Below, one piece after another: positions 8,868-17,338 of a stretch of 39,622 nt of DNA. Position numbers and translations under genes: made by a program. Under the pieces are notes generated by a model. That model did no database searches and had not been told where the DNA came from. It saw only the letters and a program-made list of their open reading frames with translations. The DNA is taken from NCBI GenBank assembly GCA_913044165.1, contig CAJWMY010000008.1, forward strand, positions 1-39,622. The letters run 5' to 3'. Numbering within the stretch: position 1 is the first letter of the stretch; every line of letters begins with the position of its first letter. The stretch is from an uncultured Puniceicoccaceae bacterium. Its GTDB lineage: Bacteria; Verrucomicrobiota; Verrucomicrobiia; Opitutales; Coraliomargaritaceae.

Positions 8868-11144
8868 CTAAAACTTGTAATTCATGCCAAGCTCAAAGCT
8901 TCTTCCAGGTAGCGGAGCAGCATTCTTTAAGAATGAAGTATGAGAAAAGCCTAATTCATCAGTTATGTTTTTAGCTTTAATATAAATCTCCGAACTATTT
9001 TCTTCATTTAGAACAAAACCAAGGCGCGCATTCAAAATAGTAAATTCACCAGTCTTGCTCTCATTCGAAGATAAAGCCCTAGATGACTTATTATGTATAG
9101 AATTTAAGTTAAAACGAAAATCTTTATTATTATAATAATAACCTATACCGAATCTCCAGGGTGGAATTCTAGGAAGAACTCTATCATTAGTAGTATCCTT
9201 GGTTGAGATTAAATCGGCAAAGCCTTTAATGTAAGATCTGTCACCTAATTGATATTTATACTCATACTCTAGGCCATATATACGAGCTTCCGAACCATCA
9301 TAATTCCTAATGATGAAAGTTTCGCCATCTCCAACTGTATTTTCGCCACTAGAGTTTTGATAGATAAAATTATCATAATTATTATAATAAGCTGAAAGTT
9401 TTTGGCCAAAATTTCCTCTTTTATTACGTATTGAGATCTCAATACCAATAGATTCCTCATTTTCTAAAGAACTATTTCCTATTTCAAATGCCTCAGTAGC
9501 ATGATGGGCGCCTGAGCTATAAAGCTCTGATGTCTCAGGAATTCTCTCAGAATAATGAAAGTTCCCACTTAGTGAAGTTGAGTCATTTGTACTGAATACA
9601 AAACCAATTGATCCATTTACGGAAGAATCATCTCGGTCGATATTAACATTACCTAATCCATCTCTTGATAGCGCATCATAATCTCTATTGGATATATCGT
9701 ATCTAATGCCACCATTAATTGTTAAATTAGAAGAAATATTCTGTTTTTGAAGTAATCCAATACCAAAACTTTCACTTGAATCATTTTCAATCCTAGGATT
9801 GGTACTCTCAGGAACAGAATTGTTTCCATGATCATTAGCTGAAAGATAGCTTTCATCGCCATCTATTTTCATGTCATAATTTGTATAATTAACACTCAAA
9901 GCTAATAATGAGGCATCTGTTTTCCTTGAGAAAATAAATCTGCTATCAATTCCATCATATAGAAAAACAGCATGGTGGTGGTCATCATGACCATCGTCAT
10001 CATCGTGGCCATCTTCACCATCATCATCATCGTGGCCATCTTCACCATCATCGTCATGGCCATCTTCACCATCGTCATTATCGTGGTCATCGTGGCCATC
10101 GTGATCATCTGATCCACTAGATTCTGAATGAGAATAATCTCCAAAAGTCATCGCATAATTTACATTATCAAAATATCCATCATCAAATTGGTGAAAACCT
10201 TGTATTGAGGTTTTATCCCTTTGAATGGCTACTATTGAACTTTCGTGATTAGGGACTCCATACGTTGAATCATATGTAGAATAACTAACACCAACATAAC
10301 CATCGTCATACAAGTATGAACCACCTACACCAGATGTTTGAGTACTACTTTGGGTATTATCTACACTATTCTTAACAAGTACAGCCCCATTGTCGCCATC
10401 ATGATCGTCGTGGCCATCTTCACCATCATCGTCATCATGATCATCGTGGCCATCTTCACCATCATCGTCATCATGATCATCGTGGCCATGAGAATCTACA
10501 GGTATGAAATCAGGCACATCATAATTTTCAGTACTAAGAGAAGAACCATTTATCTGGAAAATAAAATTACCTAATTGATGGAATAAAATGCCACCTCTCT
10601 GCCAGCCTTCATCCACGCTACAATAGCGAACACTAATCTTATTATCAAAAGATTTGCTAAGATAAGGATTTGGAATAGTATTATTAAACACATTCACAAC
10701 GCCTCCGATTGCATTTGATCCATATAGTAATGCCGAAGAACCTTTTAGCACTTCAATACGATTGATTAATATAGGATCTACTGAAACCGCATGATCCGCC
10801 GATGTAGAAGATAAGTCAAAAGCCCTCAATCCATTTTCCAAAACGCTCACCCTAAACCCACCCAATCCTCGTATAATCGGCCTGTTAGCATTTGGTCCAT
10901 AGAAAGTTTGTGAAATACCAGCTTGATTAGCTAAAGTCTGTGCAATTGTAGTGGAACTTAAATCAGACAATGCAGTCTTTTGAATGACATTAAATGATTG
11001 AGTGCTATTGGTTTCATCAAATAGCAAAGGAGATGATTGTACTACTAAATCATCTAGCTCGTAATTTGGCAAATGCTCACCATCTGCCCATAAGTTGCCT
11101 ATTGGCAAAAATAAAATAAATAATAAAAAGTTTTTTGTGTTCAT
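8868..11144 (-). CDS. TonB-dependent receptor, ZnuD-like, with His/Asp-rich repeats
   Basis: A 758-residue outer-membrane receptor. A signal peptide spans residues 1-20 (ending NLWA). A TonB-box-like ELDDLVVQSS follows, then a plug domain (about 45-160) with IIRGLGGFRVSVLENGLR and IEVLKGSSALLYGSNAIGGV, then a barrel ending in Phe (LGMNYKF). The plug resembles ZnuD-type zinc receptors. Two extracellular-type insertions, residues about 219-253 and 346-391, consist almost only of His, Asp, Glu and Gly in repeats such as DDHDDDDGEDGH, as expected for divalent-metal capture; ZnuD also has His-rich loops. A small Cys/His exported protein is encoded just upstream. Zinc is the best guess; another divalent metal is possible. 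Confidence 0.88.
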   Translation of the reverse strand: MNTKNFLLFILFLPIGNLWADGEHLPNYELDDLVVQSSPLLFDETNSTQSFNVIQKTALSDLSSTTIAQTLANQAGISQTFYGPNANRPIIRGLGGFRVSVLENGLRAFDLSSTSADHAVSVDPILINRIEVLKGSSALLYGSNAIGGVVNVFNNTIPNPYLSKSFDNKISVRYCSVDEGWQRGGILFHQLGNFIFQINGSSLSTENYDVPDFIPVDSHGHDDHDDDDGEDGHDDHDDDDGEDGHDDHDGDNGAVLVKNSVDNTQSSTQTSGVGGSYLYDDGYVGVSYSTYDSTYGVPNHESSIVAIQRDKTSIQGFHQFDDGYFDNVNYAMTFGDYSHSESSGSDDHDGHDDHDNDDGEDGHDDDGEDGHDDDDGEDGHDDDDGHDDHHHAVFLYDGIDSRFIFSRKTDASLLALSVNYTNYDMKIDGDESYLSANDHGNNSVPESTNPRIENDSSESFGIGLLQKQNISSNLTINGGIRYDISNRDYDALSRDGLGNVNIDRDDSSVNGSIGFVFSTNDSTSLSGNFHYSERIPETSELYSSGAHHATEAFEIGNSSLENEESIGIEISIRNKRGNFGQKLSAYYNNYDNFIYQNSSGENTVGDGETFIIRNYDGSEARIYGLEYEYKYQLGDRSYIKGFADLISTKDTTNDRVLPRIPPWRFGIGYYYNNKDFRFNLNSIHNKSSRALSSNESKTGEFTILNARLGFVLNEENSSEIYIKAKNITDELGFSHTSFLKNAAPLPGRSFELGMNYKF
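9972..10109 (-). repeat. In-frame His/Asp repeat tract, second cluster
   Basis: A degenerate in-frame repeat encoding about residues 346-391 of the ZnuD-like receptor, with units of the DDDDGEDGH and DDGEDGH kind and a final DDHHH. Unit length varies, consistent with slippage between units. It lies in an external-loop position. It makes long antisense reading frames that are not genes. Confidence 0.85.
10386..10490 (-). repeat. In-frame His/Asp repeat tract, first cluster
   Basis: About two copies of a 36-base unit encoding DDHDDDDGEDGH, plus a partial copy, at residues about 219-253 of the ZnuD-like receptor. The two copies are nearly identical in DNA, which indicates recent duplication and possible length variation between strains. 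Confidence 0.85.
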
Positions 11145-11235
11145 GTATTTGGAAAAAAGTTTAATAAAAAATCTTTAAATGCTAGATTTTTTATCGATTA
11201 AAAGATAAGCAACGAAACAAATCGACGCCAAGTAA

Positions 11236-11631
11236 TTAAGCACCAAAATTAGAGGGTGGTCCTCTTGCAAAATTACTAAATCTTAATTCATGAGAAATAT
11301 ATTTATCAGAATTAATTTTTTTTCCAATACCACTTTTAACAAGCATTGTTCCAATCTCAATTTCATTGATAAAATCTAGATTGGCGTGAGACAAAACAGA
11401 TATTGAACAAGTAAAAGAATTGCAATCACTTCTCTCACTAGAGTTCGGATCTGGGACTTCAGATTCAGCCTGACAACTCCCTGCATGTGCAGTGCAGCTT
11501 CTATCTAATTCCGAAATTTCATCATGGCATATGTTCGAAGCACATAAGAGATTGTGCAAGTAATCATTTACCGAAGAAAGGCTTACTAAAACAACAAGTA
11601 GAGATAAGACTATGGATAAAAACTTGTTCAT
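11236..11631 (-). CDS. Small exported Cys/His-containing protein, DUF2946-like
   Basis: A 131-residue protein with an N-terminal hydrophobic segment (about residues 4-20). A soluble part follows with six Cys, at LLCASNICH, SCTAHAGSCQ and DCNSFTCS. It ends RGPPSNFGA. The combination of a signal segment, a Cys/His middle and an Arg-Gly/Ala-Pro-Pro near the C-terminus recalls DUF2946-type proteins encoded beside metal-related TonB receptors; this match is tentative. It lies 91 bases upstream of the ZnuD-like receptor on the same strand, so co-transcription is likely. A role in periplasmic metal binding is inference only. Confidence 0.6.
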   Translation of the reverse strand: MNKFLSIVLSLLVVLVSLSSVNDYLHNLLCASNICHDEISELDRSCTAHAGSCQAESEVPDPNSSERSDCNSFTCSISVLSHANLDFINEIEIGTMLVKSGIGKKINSDKYISHELRFSNFARGPPSNFGA

Positions 11632-11643
11632 CTAAAATTTAAA

Positions 11644-11657
11644 GATATTATATTATC
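11644..11657 (-). promoter_or_regulatory. Possible Zur/Fur-type operator upstream of the metal-uptake pair
   Basis: The imperfect palindrome GATAATATAATATC (- strand; 6 of 7 arm positions pair) lies 13-26 bases upstream of the start of the 131-residue protein. It resembles the AT-rich core of known Zur boxes. A TTGACA lies a few bases upstream on the same strand. The background is very AT-rich, so chance is possible. Confidence 0.3.
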
Positions 11658-11745
11658 AAATCTGTCAATACGTCCGTTAATTTAAATTCCCATCGACAAC
11701 ACTTGACAAATTTAATAGAAAGACTTGTTTTTAGCAATTTGGTAT

Positions 11746-11821
<76 letters not shown>

Positions 11822-11869
11822 AATAAATGTTAGGATTTGAAACTACTTTTTAAGGAGCGTATTTCATTT

Positions 11870-11891
11870 GAGCCTTAAGAATATAAGGCTC
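11870..11891 (+). terminator. Hairpin after tRNA-Lys, overlapping the GH16 stop
   Basis: The arms GAGCCTTA (11870-11877) and TAAGGCTC (11884-11891) are followed on the + strand by a T-rich stretch, so it may end the tRNA-Lys transcript. It also overlaps the stop codon of the convergent GH16 gene and could act in both directions, though the - side lacks a T-run. Confidence 0.5.
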
Positions 11892-12747
11892 ATTCTTCTA
11901 TTTTTTCAAATACTCTAACATAGTCAATTTCCATCCAATAAGGAAGAACACTTTGTGACTTACGGATACCCTTTTGACCGCCCCATCCACCACCTACCGC
12001 AATATTTAAAATAATATGATAATAATCATCTTTCATAAAAGGCCAATTATTGTCATCTCGATCACCTCTTTTTAAGATGTGATAAACATTGCCGTTTAAA
12101 GAAAACTGAATTTCATTTTCTGTCCACTCAACAGCATAAATATGGAAATCTTTAACTGAACCAACTTTAGTTGTTTTAGTGGAGTGCTTCCATCCCTTAA
12201 AGTTATAGTCTTTAGTATGAACTGAAGAATGGATTATATTAGGATTATATCCGACGTGCTCCATAATATCAATCTCACCGCAATCAGGCCATGGCTTCTT
12301 TGATTCATCACCGAGCAACCAAATTGCCGGCCAAGTACCTCTGGTATCGCAGAATCGTGCCCTAACTTCTACCTTTGCGTTTGAAAATTCCTTTTTTCTA
12401 TAACTAACCATACGGGCAGAAGTCACTTCTTGATTACTTAACTTTTTATAATCTGCGTCAAAGGATTTAAGAATTTCCTTAATTTGCTTAAAACGACTAA
12501 AAGAAATTCTATCAATATGCGCTTCAATCCTAAGCACGCCATCCTTAACATAGGCATTCCTTAAGTCACTAGTATAACGTTGAAGCTCTTTATTAAAACC
12601 AAGATATCCTTCAAGGAGTGTCCAGTTTTCTGAAGAGGGAGCCCCCTCATAATCAAATTCATCCGACCAAGATAAGTGCCATTGAGATTCGGCTGATAGC
12701 GAAACTAAAAAATAGAACAAAACCAATAAACAGAAAAAGGATTTCAT
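11890..12747 (-). CDS. Exported GH16 endo-beta-1,3-glucanase-like (laminarinase)
   Basis: A 285-residue enzyme with a signal peptide (about residues 1-19). A GH16 jelly-roll runs from LSWSDEFDYEG to the last strand MEIDYVRVFE. The catalytic motif is GEIDIMEHVG: Glu158, Asp160 and Glu163. The extra residue (E-x-D-x-x-E) is typical of laminarinases, which cut beta-1,3-glucans. Conserved WPAIWLLG and the late NIAVGGGWGG support the family. There is an unusual insertion of about 30 residues at 80-108 (FSRFKQIKEIL onward), just before VTSARMVS. A weak AAAGG lies 9 bases before the ATG, the only ribosome-binding-site-like sequence I found. The start lies 12 bases from the COG1579 stop on the same strand. 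Confidence 0.9.
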   Translation of the reverse strand: MKSFFCLLVLFYFLVSLSAESQWHLSWSDEFDYEGAPSSENWTLLEGYLGFNKELQRYTSDLRNAYVKDGVLRIEAHIDRISFSRFKQIKEILKSFDADYKKLSNQEVTSARMVSYRKKEFSNAKVEVRARFCDTRGTWPAIWLLGDESKKPWPDCGEIDIMEHVGYNPNIIHSSVHTKDYNFKGWKHSTKTTKVGSVKDFHIYAVEWTENEIQFSLNGNVYHILKRGDRDDNNWPFMKDDYYHIILNIAVGGGWGGQKGIRKSQSVLPYWMEIDYVRVFEKIEE

Positions 12748-12759
12748 ATATTCAAACCT

Positions 12760-13467
12760 TTACCCGCGAAAAACGACTCTTGAACATTGATCACAAATCA
12801 CAATCACTTGTTCTGAATTACATTGGCTTAGGACATCATTTGAAACCCTCAAGTGACATCCTCCACAGATATGACCATCAATTGGTACAATATAAGGCGT
12901 TCTCTTTACTTGATTTCTAACCCTATCGTAATCTTCTAGGAAATTTAGCTCAACTTCCTTCCGGGAGTTAGCATAATCATTTTCAGCAATTTCTACCAAT
13001 GCTTTAAGCTCAACGAGTCTAGATTCAAGTAATTGCATTTGTAATTTTTGCTCACTAATTCTGCTTTCTATCCTGACTTTCTCTAAATTGTACTCCTTAA
13101 AAGCTTCATCTATTGTATACATGAGGGAAATTTCTTCTTCTTCCAATACTCCAATATCAGACTGTGCCTGCTCGATTTGTAAAGCTAAAGCACGATACTC
13201 GTCATTTTTTTTAACTTCTAATTGTTGATTCTTAAATTTAGATACTTCAGCTTCTCTACTAAGAACCTTGGCGTCTATATTCTTTCTCTCTATTTCCCTA
13301 TCATTCAAATCCCGGCGAGCAAATTGAATTGCCTCTTCTTCCATATTAATCATATTTTGTATTTTCGAACGCTCTAAAGGAATACGACTAACTTCATGAA
13401 GATACTTTTGAAGATTCAGATCTTTCTCTTGAACGATCAATAACTTTTCTAATTGAGGATTTATCAT
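12760..13467 (-). CDS. COG1579-type coiled-coil zinc-ribbon protein
   Basis: A 235-residue cytoplasmic protein. Residues about 15-185 are almost wholly helical and charged, forming a long antiparallel coiled coil. The C-terminus has a zinc ribbon with two CxxC pairs, Cys201/Cys204 (ICGGCHLRV) and Cys225/Cys228 (CDQCSRVVF). This architecture is COG1579 (zf-RING_7, the former DUF164), found across many bacteria; its members are poorly defined and are thought to bind nucleic acids. It is transcribed divergently from the TPR gene across 41 bases and directly upstream of the GH16 gene. Confidence 0.85.
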   Translation of the reverse strand: MINPQLEKLLIVQEKDLNLQKYLHEVSRIPLERSKIQNMINMEEEAIQFARRDLNDREIERKNIDAKVLSREAEVSKFKNQQLEVKKNDEYRALALQIEQAQSDIGVLEEEEISLMYTIDEAFKEYNLEKVRIESRISEQKLQMQLLESRLVELKALVEIAENDYANSRKEVELNFLEDYDRVRNQVKRTPYIVPIDGHICGGCHLRVSNDVLSQCNSEQVIVICDQCSRVVFRG

Positions 13468-13484
13468 AAAAAAATAAATTGTAT

Positions 13485-13490
13485 TATAAT
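13485..13490 (+). promoter_or_regulatory. -10 element for the TPR gene
   Basis: A perfect TATAAT lies 18 bases before the chosen ATG at 13509. Transcription would begin near 13497, which argues against the earlier in-frame ATG at 13479 as the start. The -35 is poor (TTATCA at 13461-13466). Confidence 0.4.
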
Positions 13491-13508
13491 ATAAACAATA
13501 ATTACACT

Positions 13509-13865
13509 ATGAATATCAAAAAAGCCATTCAAAATGAAATTGATGAAGCAATTTTTAATTTTACTATTGGTGATAACTCTCAGGCAAAGGCTCAAATAAG
13601 CAAGATTTTAGAAAGCTACCCAAAAATTGCCAATGCTTGGCATGCTTTAGCAGAAATTTTACTTTCAGAAAAACAATACCAACAGGCAATTGAAGCTGCA
13701 AACAAAGCACATGATTTAGAGCCTAAAGACCTTCACATAAACACTACTTTATCAAGAATATGGGTACAGATTGGAGACCAAAAGAAAGCTGAATATTATA
13801 ACGCTCAAGCTCGCATGATGAGTTGGAAGGAACAGCTTCAAGAACCCCCAGTCGAAAAAAATTAA
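13509..13865 (+). CDS. Small TPR-repeat protein
   Basis: A 118-residue soluble protein with about three tetratricopeptide-like helical pairs: IFNFTIGDNSQAKAQISKIL, AWHALAEILLSEKQYQQAIE and an imperfect TTLSRIWVQIGDQKKAEYYN. It ends in a short polar tail. The Ala, Tyr and Pro spacing fits TPR folds, which bind partner proteins. An in-frame ATG 30 bases upstream (13479) lies before the TATAAT at 13485, so 13509 is the preferred start. The neighbours are the COG1579 gene (divergent) and accA, 66 bases downstream. The partner is unknown. Confidence 0.8.
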   Translation: MNIKKAIQNEIDEAIFNFTIGDNSQAKAQISKILESYPKIANAWHALAEILLSEKQYQQAIEAANKAHDLEPKDLHINTTLSRIWVQIGDQKKAEYYNAQARMMSWKEQLQEPPVEKN

Positions 13866-13931
13866 TAATTTATTGAGTTTTACTTAACGCGTAGAATTGA
13901 CACTTATGATTGTATAAATAATTTGAAAAAA

Positions 13932-14909
13932 ATGGATGATATTACATATACACTAGAATTTGAAAAACCAATTAGGGAGCTTGAAAACCAATTATTAACA
14001 TTACAAAAAGTTTCGGAAGAAACAAGGGTTGATGTTAGTTCTGAAATTAAAGCTATTGAGTCAAAACTCGAGCAATTAAAATCAAATATCTATACCGATC
14101 TTTCCCCATGGCAAAGAGTACAACTCAGCCGTCATCCTAAGCGTCCGTATACATTAGATTATATTGATCGGATTGTGTCAGATTTTGAGGAACTACACGG
14201 AGATCGACGCTTCAACGACGATCCTGCAATTATAGGAGGAACAGCATTCTTAGATGAACAGCCTGTAATGATAATTGGTCAGCAGAAAGGACGTAATACT
14301 AAAGAAAATTTAAAACGAAATTTTGGATGTCCTAACCCTGAGGGTTATAGGAAAGCTATGCGACTTATGAAAATGGCAGAAAAATTCAAACTGCCTGTAA
14401 TCACCTTAGTTGATACACCTGGAGCATACCCAGGAATCGGTGCTGAGGAGCGTCACGTTGCAGAGGCTATCGCTGCTAACATTAGAGATATGAGTTCGTT
14501 ATCTGTCCCCATTTTATCTATTGTTATAGGCGAAGGAGGATCTGGAGGAGCCCTTGGAATTGCCGTTGCCGATGTTGTAATGATTTTAGAAAATAGTTAC
14601 TATTCTGTTATATCTCCAGAGGGTTGTGCAGCAATTCTATGGAAAGATAGAGCTGCTGCCCCAAAAGCAGCTGAAGCATTAAAATTTAGCCCTAAAAATC
14701 TTAAAGAATTTGGTGTAGTAGATATTATTATTCCTGAGCCTGCCGGTGGAGCTCATAGAGATTACGATCTAGCAGCAAAGAATCTTAAAAAAGAAATAAA
14801 GCATAAGCTTCAAAGACTTTTAAAATTAAGTACAAAAAACCTACTAGAAAAACGCTACCAAAAATTCCGTAATATAGGAGTATTTGAAGAGGTTAATACT
14901 ATAGATTAG
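13932..14909 (+). CDS. accA: Acetyl-CoA carboxylase carboxyltransferase subunit alpha
   Basis: A 325-residue alpha subunit of the carboxyltransferase. With AccD it moves CO2 from carboxybiotin to acetyl-CoA, giving malonyl-CoA for fatty acid synthesis in the cytoplasm. The N-terminal helices (YTLEFEKPIRELENQL) and PWQRVQLSRHPKRPYTLDYI are standard. The crotonase-like core has TKENLKRNFGCPNPEGYRKA, VDTPGAYPGIGAEER, GEGGSGGALGIA and SPEGCAAILWKD. A TTG at 13923 is also in frame, but the ATG at 13932 gives the family-typical MDDITYTLEFEKP start. Length fits the family (about 320). accD is not in the window. Confidence 0.97.
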   Translation: MDDITYTLEFEKPIRELENQLLTLQKVSEETRVDVSSEIKAIESKLEQLKSNIYTDLSPWQRVQLSRHPKRPYTLDYIDRIVSDFEELHGDRRFNDDPAIIGGTAFLDEQPVMIIGQQKGRNTKENLKRNFGCPNPEGYRKAMRLMKMAEKFKLPVITLVDTPGAYPGIGAEERHVAEAIAANIRDMSSLSVPILSIVIGEGGSGGALGIAVADVVMILENSYYSVISPEGCAAILWKDRAAAPKAAEALKFSPKNLKEFGVVDIIIPEPAGGAHRDYDLAAKNLKKEIKHKLQRLLKLSTKNLLEKRYQKFRNIGVFEEVNTID

Positions 14910-15053
14910 CATCAAATTATAATATGCCCCGAAGAATTTTACTTATATTTGATTAATTAGAAATATTAATTTTTTTGAGTTAAGGTATATTACAAAAAAT
15001 TATTTGAATAATGTTGACTATTGCGACGTTATTTTTTTTTGTAAAAGTTCTTA

Positions 15054-15076
15054 TTGAAAATGAGTCTCATTAACAA
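15054..15076 (+). promoter_or_regulatory. Fur-box-like operator of the heme operon
   Basis: The 13-base core AATGAGTCTCATT (15059-15071) is a perfect palindrome around one centre base. It extends with two mismatches on each side to 15054-15076. It matches 10 of 13 bases of the Fur-box core AATGATAATCATT. It abuts the start codon of the heme receptor. A TTGACT at 15014-15019 could be the -35, with a weak -10 near 15038-15044. Iron-dependent repression by Fur is the likely meaning. Confidence 0.6.
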
Positions 15077-17320
15077 GTGAAAAACTTTACATACTTTTAT
15101 TTATTCCTGCTTAGTGCTTTTGCTATATTGAAAGGCACTATATTTGGTATAGATAATATTCATCAACTTCCCGACTACTATGTCTACGGAATAAATTTCT
15201 ACGATTTTGGTTCAAACCAATCCTTATCCTCGGATGAATTAGACGACTTTGGCCTTATATCTCTTAAGGATATGACTCGCTATAGTGTAAATGTTGAGGT
15301 CCCGTTTGATTTTGGTTCATCAGATGGACTTGTTCCCTACCTTGGTGCTGGAAGTAATAGTATAAATATAAGAGGTATAGAAGGAAATAGGATTAGCTTA
15401 TATATTGATGGGATTCCTCAGACTCAAAGCTTCATCGCCAATTCTTGGAATCAATCAAATAGTGGCCCAGGTGGTACTGGTAGAAATTACTTCGATCCTA
15501 GCATCTATGAAAATATTAGTATAAATAAAAGCGCTCAAAAAGGTAATAACTGCCAAATGGGATTTTCAGGTTCTGTGAACTTTAGAAAACCAAGGCCTGA
15601 CTCATATTCGAATGATAAGGGTAAACAGCTCTATGTTAAAAATTCATTTAATTCGTTAAGTAATACTATTTCTAATCAATTGCAGTTCATAAAAGGAACT
15701 GGAAAATTTAATTACTTAGCTAAGCTTTCTATTAAGAATGGTGAGGAACGTGAAAATAATGGCTATATTAAACCTAACCCATCTGAATCTTCATCATTAG
15801 CGAGCTTATTAAATACAGTTTTTCATAAAAACGACTCTACAATCGACCTTAACTATGAACATTATGAATCCGATGTATCAATAGAATTAGACAGCGCAGA
15901 AAATACTGTAGTTTCTAATGAAAGAGTTTACTTAGAAGATTCAAAAAACAGAGATACAATATCTTTTCAATATTCCAAAAATAATTTTCTTTCTGATTCA
16001 AACAATGCAATTGTTAAACTATATTACCAAGAAACATCCAGTAAGGTTTTTAACATACAAAAAGGAAGTCTAATCATAGATGATAATATAATTTCCCAAA
16101 GAGACAGGGATCAAACAATTACGCACGATGTTGCTTCTAAAGGTCTTAGCATAAGCAACAAATATAATTCAGATTTCAAGAAAGGAAAAAATGTCATCGA
16201 TTTCGGAATTAATATACGGGATGAAAAAAGCGAAAATAGATTTTTAAGGAACGACTACGCACTACCTCTAAACGTTGCTCAAAAACTAAATGGTTTCTGC
16301 CCATCAAAATTCACTAATAATGGCATTTATTATGATTTTGAATATATCTTTGGAAGTAACAATGCATGGTATATTAATTTTTATGCGGATATTTACAAAT
16401 ATAGAGTAAGCCCTTCGCCCGATAATGACTATAATAACAGACTAGATGAAATATCTACTCAGTACCAAATTGATCGGCCATTAATAAAGGACTTTAATAC
16501 AACTAATTCTTCAAGTTTATTCAAAATAGCTAGAAAATTTAATAATGATTTCATTATTACATACTCACTATCTAAAGGTTATAGAAACCCTACCCCAGAA
16601 GAGCTAAGTTTAATTTTTACACATGGAGAACAATTTGTATTGATACCGAATCCTGAATTAAATGCTGAAGAAAGTATACAAAATGAGCTATCATTAAGTC
16701 TTCAGAGTCCAAATTATTTTATAAGTGCAAATCTATTTTACAATTCATATAAAGATTTCATTGACCCCTCGTATATTTTAAGACCAGCAGATATAACCGA
16801 TCCATATAATCCTGTTGCTGCGGTCCACCAAGTAACGAATAGAGGCTCTGTAAGAACTCATGGCTTAGAATTAAATGCTTCTTTGAATTTAGATAGGGTT
16901 TATTCAAAATTCAAAAACTACAAAATTGGAACTTCATTAGGAAGAACTATAGGGATCGATAAAACGAATAATGAATGGCTAGATACAATAGACCCTTTCA
17001 AGTATGTCTTTTGGATAGAAAATACAAACACCAAAAGGAAACTTTACAACCAAAGGTTAACACTTTCAGGTAACTTTAAAAAATCACACTTATCAAGTAA
17101 TACATTTCCTGCGACAAAAGCTTTTAGCATATTTGATTATACCGGAAAATTTAAATTTAATTCCAAAACAATTATAACTTTTGGAATTAATAATATTCTA
17201 GACAAGAAATACTATAAGTGGTCCACAATTCGACGGGCAGTTGGTCACGGAAACCCATTCACAGATCGATTAACCGAACCAGGGAGAACTTTTTTCCTTA
17301 GTGCTATAATTAATTTTTAA
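15077..17320 (+). CDS. TonB-dependent heme receptor
   Basis: A 747-residue outer-membrane receptor starting at GTG. A signal peptide (about residues 1-24) is followed by a plug domain with SINIRGIEGNRISLYIDGIP, and by a barrel ending in Phe (LSAIINF). The barrel contains SKGYRNPTPEEL and NPELNAEES near residues 497-530, matching the FRAP and NPEL/NPDL signatures of heme/hemoglobin receptors. Energy would come from TonB-ExbBD, not encoded here. It is the first gene of the operon that continues with two DNRLRE-type proteins, a heme ABC importer and a HugZ-like oxygenase. The Fur-like palindrome ends at the base before the start codon. No ribosome binding site is visible. Confidence 0.9.
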   Translation: MKNFTYFYLFLLSAFAILKGTIFGIDNIHQLPDYYVYGINFYDFGSNQSLSSDELDDFGLISLKDMTRYSVNVEVPFDFGSSDGLVPYLGAGSNSINIRGIEGNRISLYIDGIPQTQSFIANSWNQSNSGPGGTGRNYFDPSIYENISINKSAQKGNNCQMGFSGSVNFRKPRPDSYSNDKGKQLYVKNSFNSLSNTISNQLQFIKGTGKFNYLAKLSIKNGEERENNGYIKPNPSESSSLASLLNTVFHKNDSTIDLNYEHYESDVSIELDSAENTVVSNERVYLEDSKNRDTISFQYSKNNFLSDSNNAIVKLYYQETSSKVFNIQKGSLIIDDNIISQRDRDQTITHDVASKGLSISNKYNSDFKKGKNVIDFGINIRDEKSENRFLRNDYALPLNVAQKLNGFCPSKFTNNGIYYDFEYIFGSNNAWYINFYADIYKYRVSPSPDNDYNNRLDEISTQYQIDRPLIKDFNTTNSSSLFKIARKFNNDFIITYSLSKGYRNPTPEELSLIFTHGEQFVLIPNPELNAEESIQNELSLSLQSPNYFISANLFYNSYKDFIDPSYILRPADITDPYNPVAAVHQVTNRGSVRTHGLELNASLNLDRVYSKFKNYKIGTSLGRTIGIDKTNNEWLDTIDPFKYVFWIENTNTKRKLYNQRLTLSGNFKKSHLSSNTFPATKAFSIFDYTGKFKFNSKTIITFGINNILDKKYYKWSTIRRAVGHGNPFTDRLTEPGRTFFLSAIINF

Positions 17321-17338
17321 AATTTTCTCATACGATAA

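Noticed and set aside
9902-10144. Met/Thr-rich reading frame on the - strand
   Set aside because: It is an out-of-frame reading of the second His/Asp repeat cluster within the receptor gene.
9972-10490. Regularly repeated DNA that could suggest a CRISPR array
   Set aside because: The units are contiguous, in frame and protein-coding, with no unique spacers and no cas genes.
10338-10574. + strand reading frame encoding a very hydrophobic Ile/Val-rich peptide
   Set aside because: It is the antisense reading of the His/Asp repeat in the ZnuD-like receptor; the hydrophobicity is a by-product of the codons.
12618-12920. 100-codon + strand frame
   Set aside because: It is antisense to the GH16 signal peptide and the COG1579 zinc ribbon, both well supported.
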